A DNA stretch of 9,099 nucleotides from Pseudomonadota bacterium. Lineage in GTDB: Bacteria; Pseudomonadota; Gammaproteobacteria; Acidiferrobacterales; UBA6901. Both the position numbers and the translations under genes were made by a program. Position 1 is the stretch's first letter; the number at the start of each line of letters is the position of its first letter. Under the pieces are notes generated by a model that saw only the letters and a program-made list of their open reading frames with translations, was not told where the DNA came from and made no database searches. This document shows positions 8,959 through 9,099 of this stretch, in pieces. The stretch is taken from NCBI GenBank assembly GCA_021785795.1, contig JAJYEK010000146.1, positions 1 through 9,099 of the forward strand, in the 5' to 3' direction.

Positions 8959-9099
8959 GTGGCAAGGATCCTCATCATCGAATTTCTGCTCGGTGCGGTC
9001 GTCTTCCGCCTGGCCTGGGGGTTCACTCGAAGCAGACGGGTCGCCTGGGTCGTGGTCGGGCTCATCGCGATGGCCGTCGCACTCCTCGGGACCCGAACG
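8959..9099 (+). CDS. Small membrane protein, N-terminal part only (runs off the window)
   Basis: A GTG start at 8959-8961 lies four bases after AGGAGG (8949-8954, within GAGGAGGAAG). An in-frame TGA at 8947-8949 rules out an earlier start. The frame is open for 47 codons to the window end without a stop. Two hydrophobic segments are visible: residues about 3-20 (ILIIEFLLGAVVFRLAW) and about 28-44 (VAWVVVGLIAMAVALLG), with a basic turn TRSRR between them. This suggests two membrane spans with the basic loop probably on the cytoplasmic side. Family and function are unknown. The strong ribosome binding site and the hydrophobic pattern support a real gene. Confidence 0.68.
   Translation, partial: MARILIIEFLLGAVVFRLAWGFTRSRRVAWVVVGLIAMAVALLGTRT

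Noticed and set aside
8627..8965. A 112-codon minus-strand frame in the right intergenic region
   Set aside because: Only a TTG start for the full length, overlap with the ribosome site and start of the membrane protein gene, and no recognised motif. Codon use is mildly coding-like, so an eroded gene cannot be excluded.

Overview
The window looks like chromosomal DNA from a GC-rich, autotrophic member of the Pseudomonadota (probably a beta- or gammaproteobacterium). The basis is a red-type (form IC) Rubisco cassette with a divergent LysR regulator and high-GC codon use. Taxonomy below phylum is inference.

Left part (1-4477), a CO2-fixation cassette. A LysR-type regulator of the CbbR kind runs leftwards and is cut by the window edge. 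It is divided by a short AT-rich control region (899-1039) from a rightward operon: Rubisco large subunit (cbbL), small subunit (cbbS), the AAA+ red-type Rubisco activase (cbbX), and a 117-residue protein I do not recognise that starts one base after the cbbX stop. All active-site landmarks of CbbL and the Walker motifs of CbbX are intact, so the enzyme and its repair motor should work. A 173-base gap between cbbS and cbbX holds a long nested inverted repeat that may set the ratio of Rubisco to activase. No other Calvin-cycle or carboxysome genes are present.

Middle (4478-6366). A GC-rich leader with several inverted repeats precedes an aldo/keto reductase with a complete catalytic tetrad. 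Behind it lies decayed DNA: the C-terminal half of an SRPBCC/AHSA1-type protein without its N-terminus, then the N-terminal part of a DUF1801-type protein without its C-terminus, then about 260 bases in which I see no gene. A 14-bp imperfect tandem repeat sits exactly where the reductase ends and the decayed segment begins.

Right part (6367-9099). A class I SAM-dependent methyltransferase (minus strand) is divergent from an AraC-family regulator with an N-terminal cupin-like domain (plus strand). The regulator is preceded by a 17-codon open frame that has its own strong ribosome binding site and overlaps the regulator's start codon. After a non-coding stretch of almost 490 bases, a GTG-started small membrane protein begins and runs off the right edge.

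The Rubisco cassette is the only clear pathway. The reductase, methyltransferase and AraC genes are generic families whose substrates cannot be read from sequence. I found no convincing new defence, mobile or CRISPR system; the most novel items are the small protein after cbbX, the cbbS-cbbX RNA structure and the leader ORF before the AraC gene.
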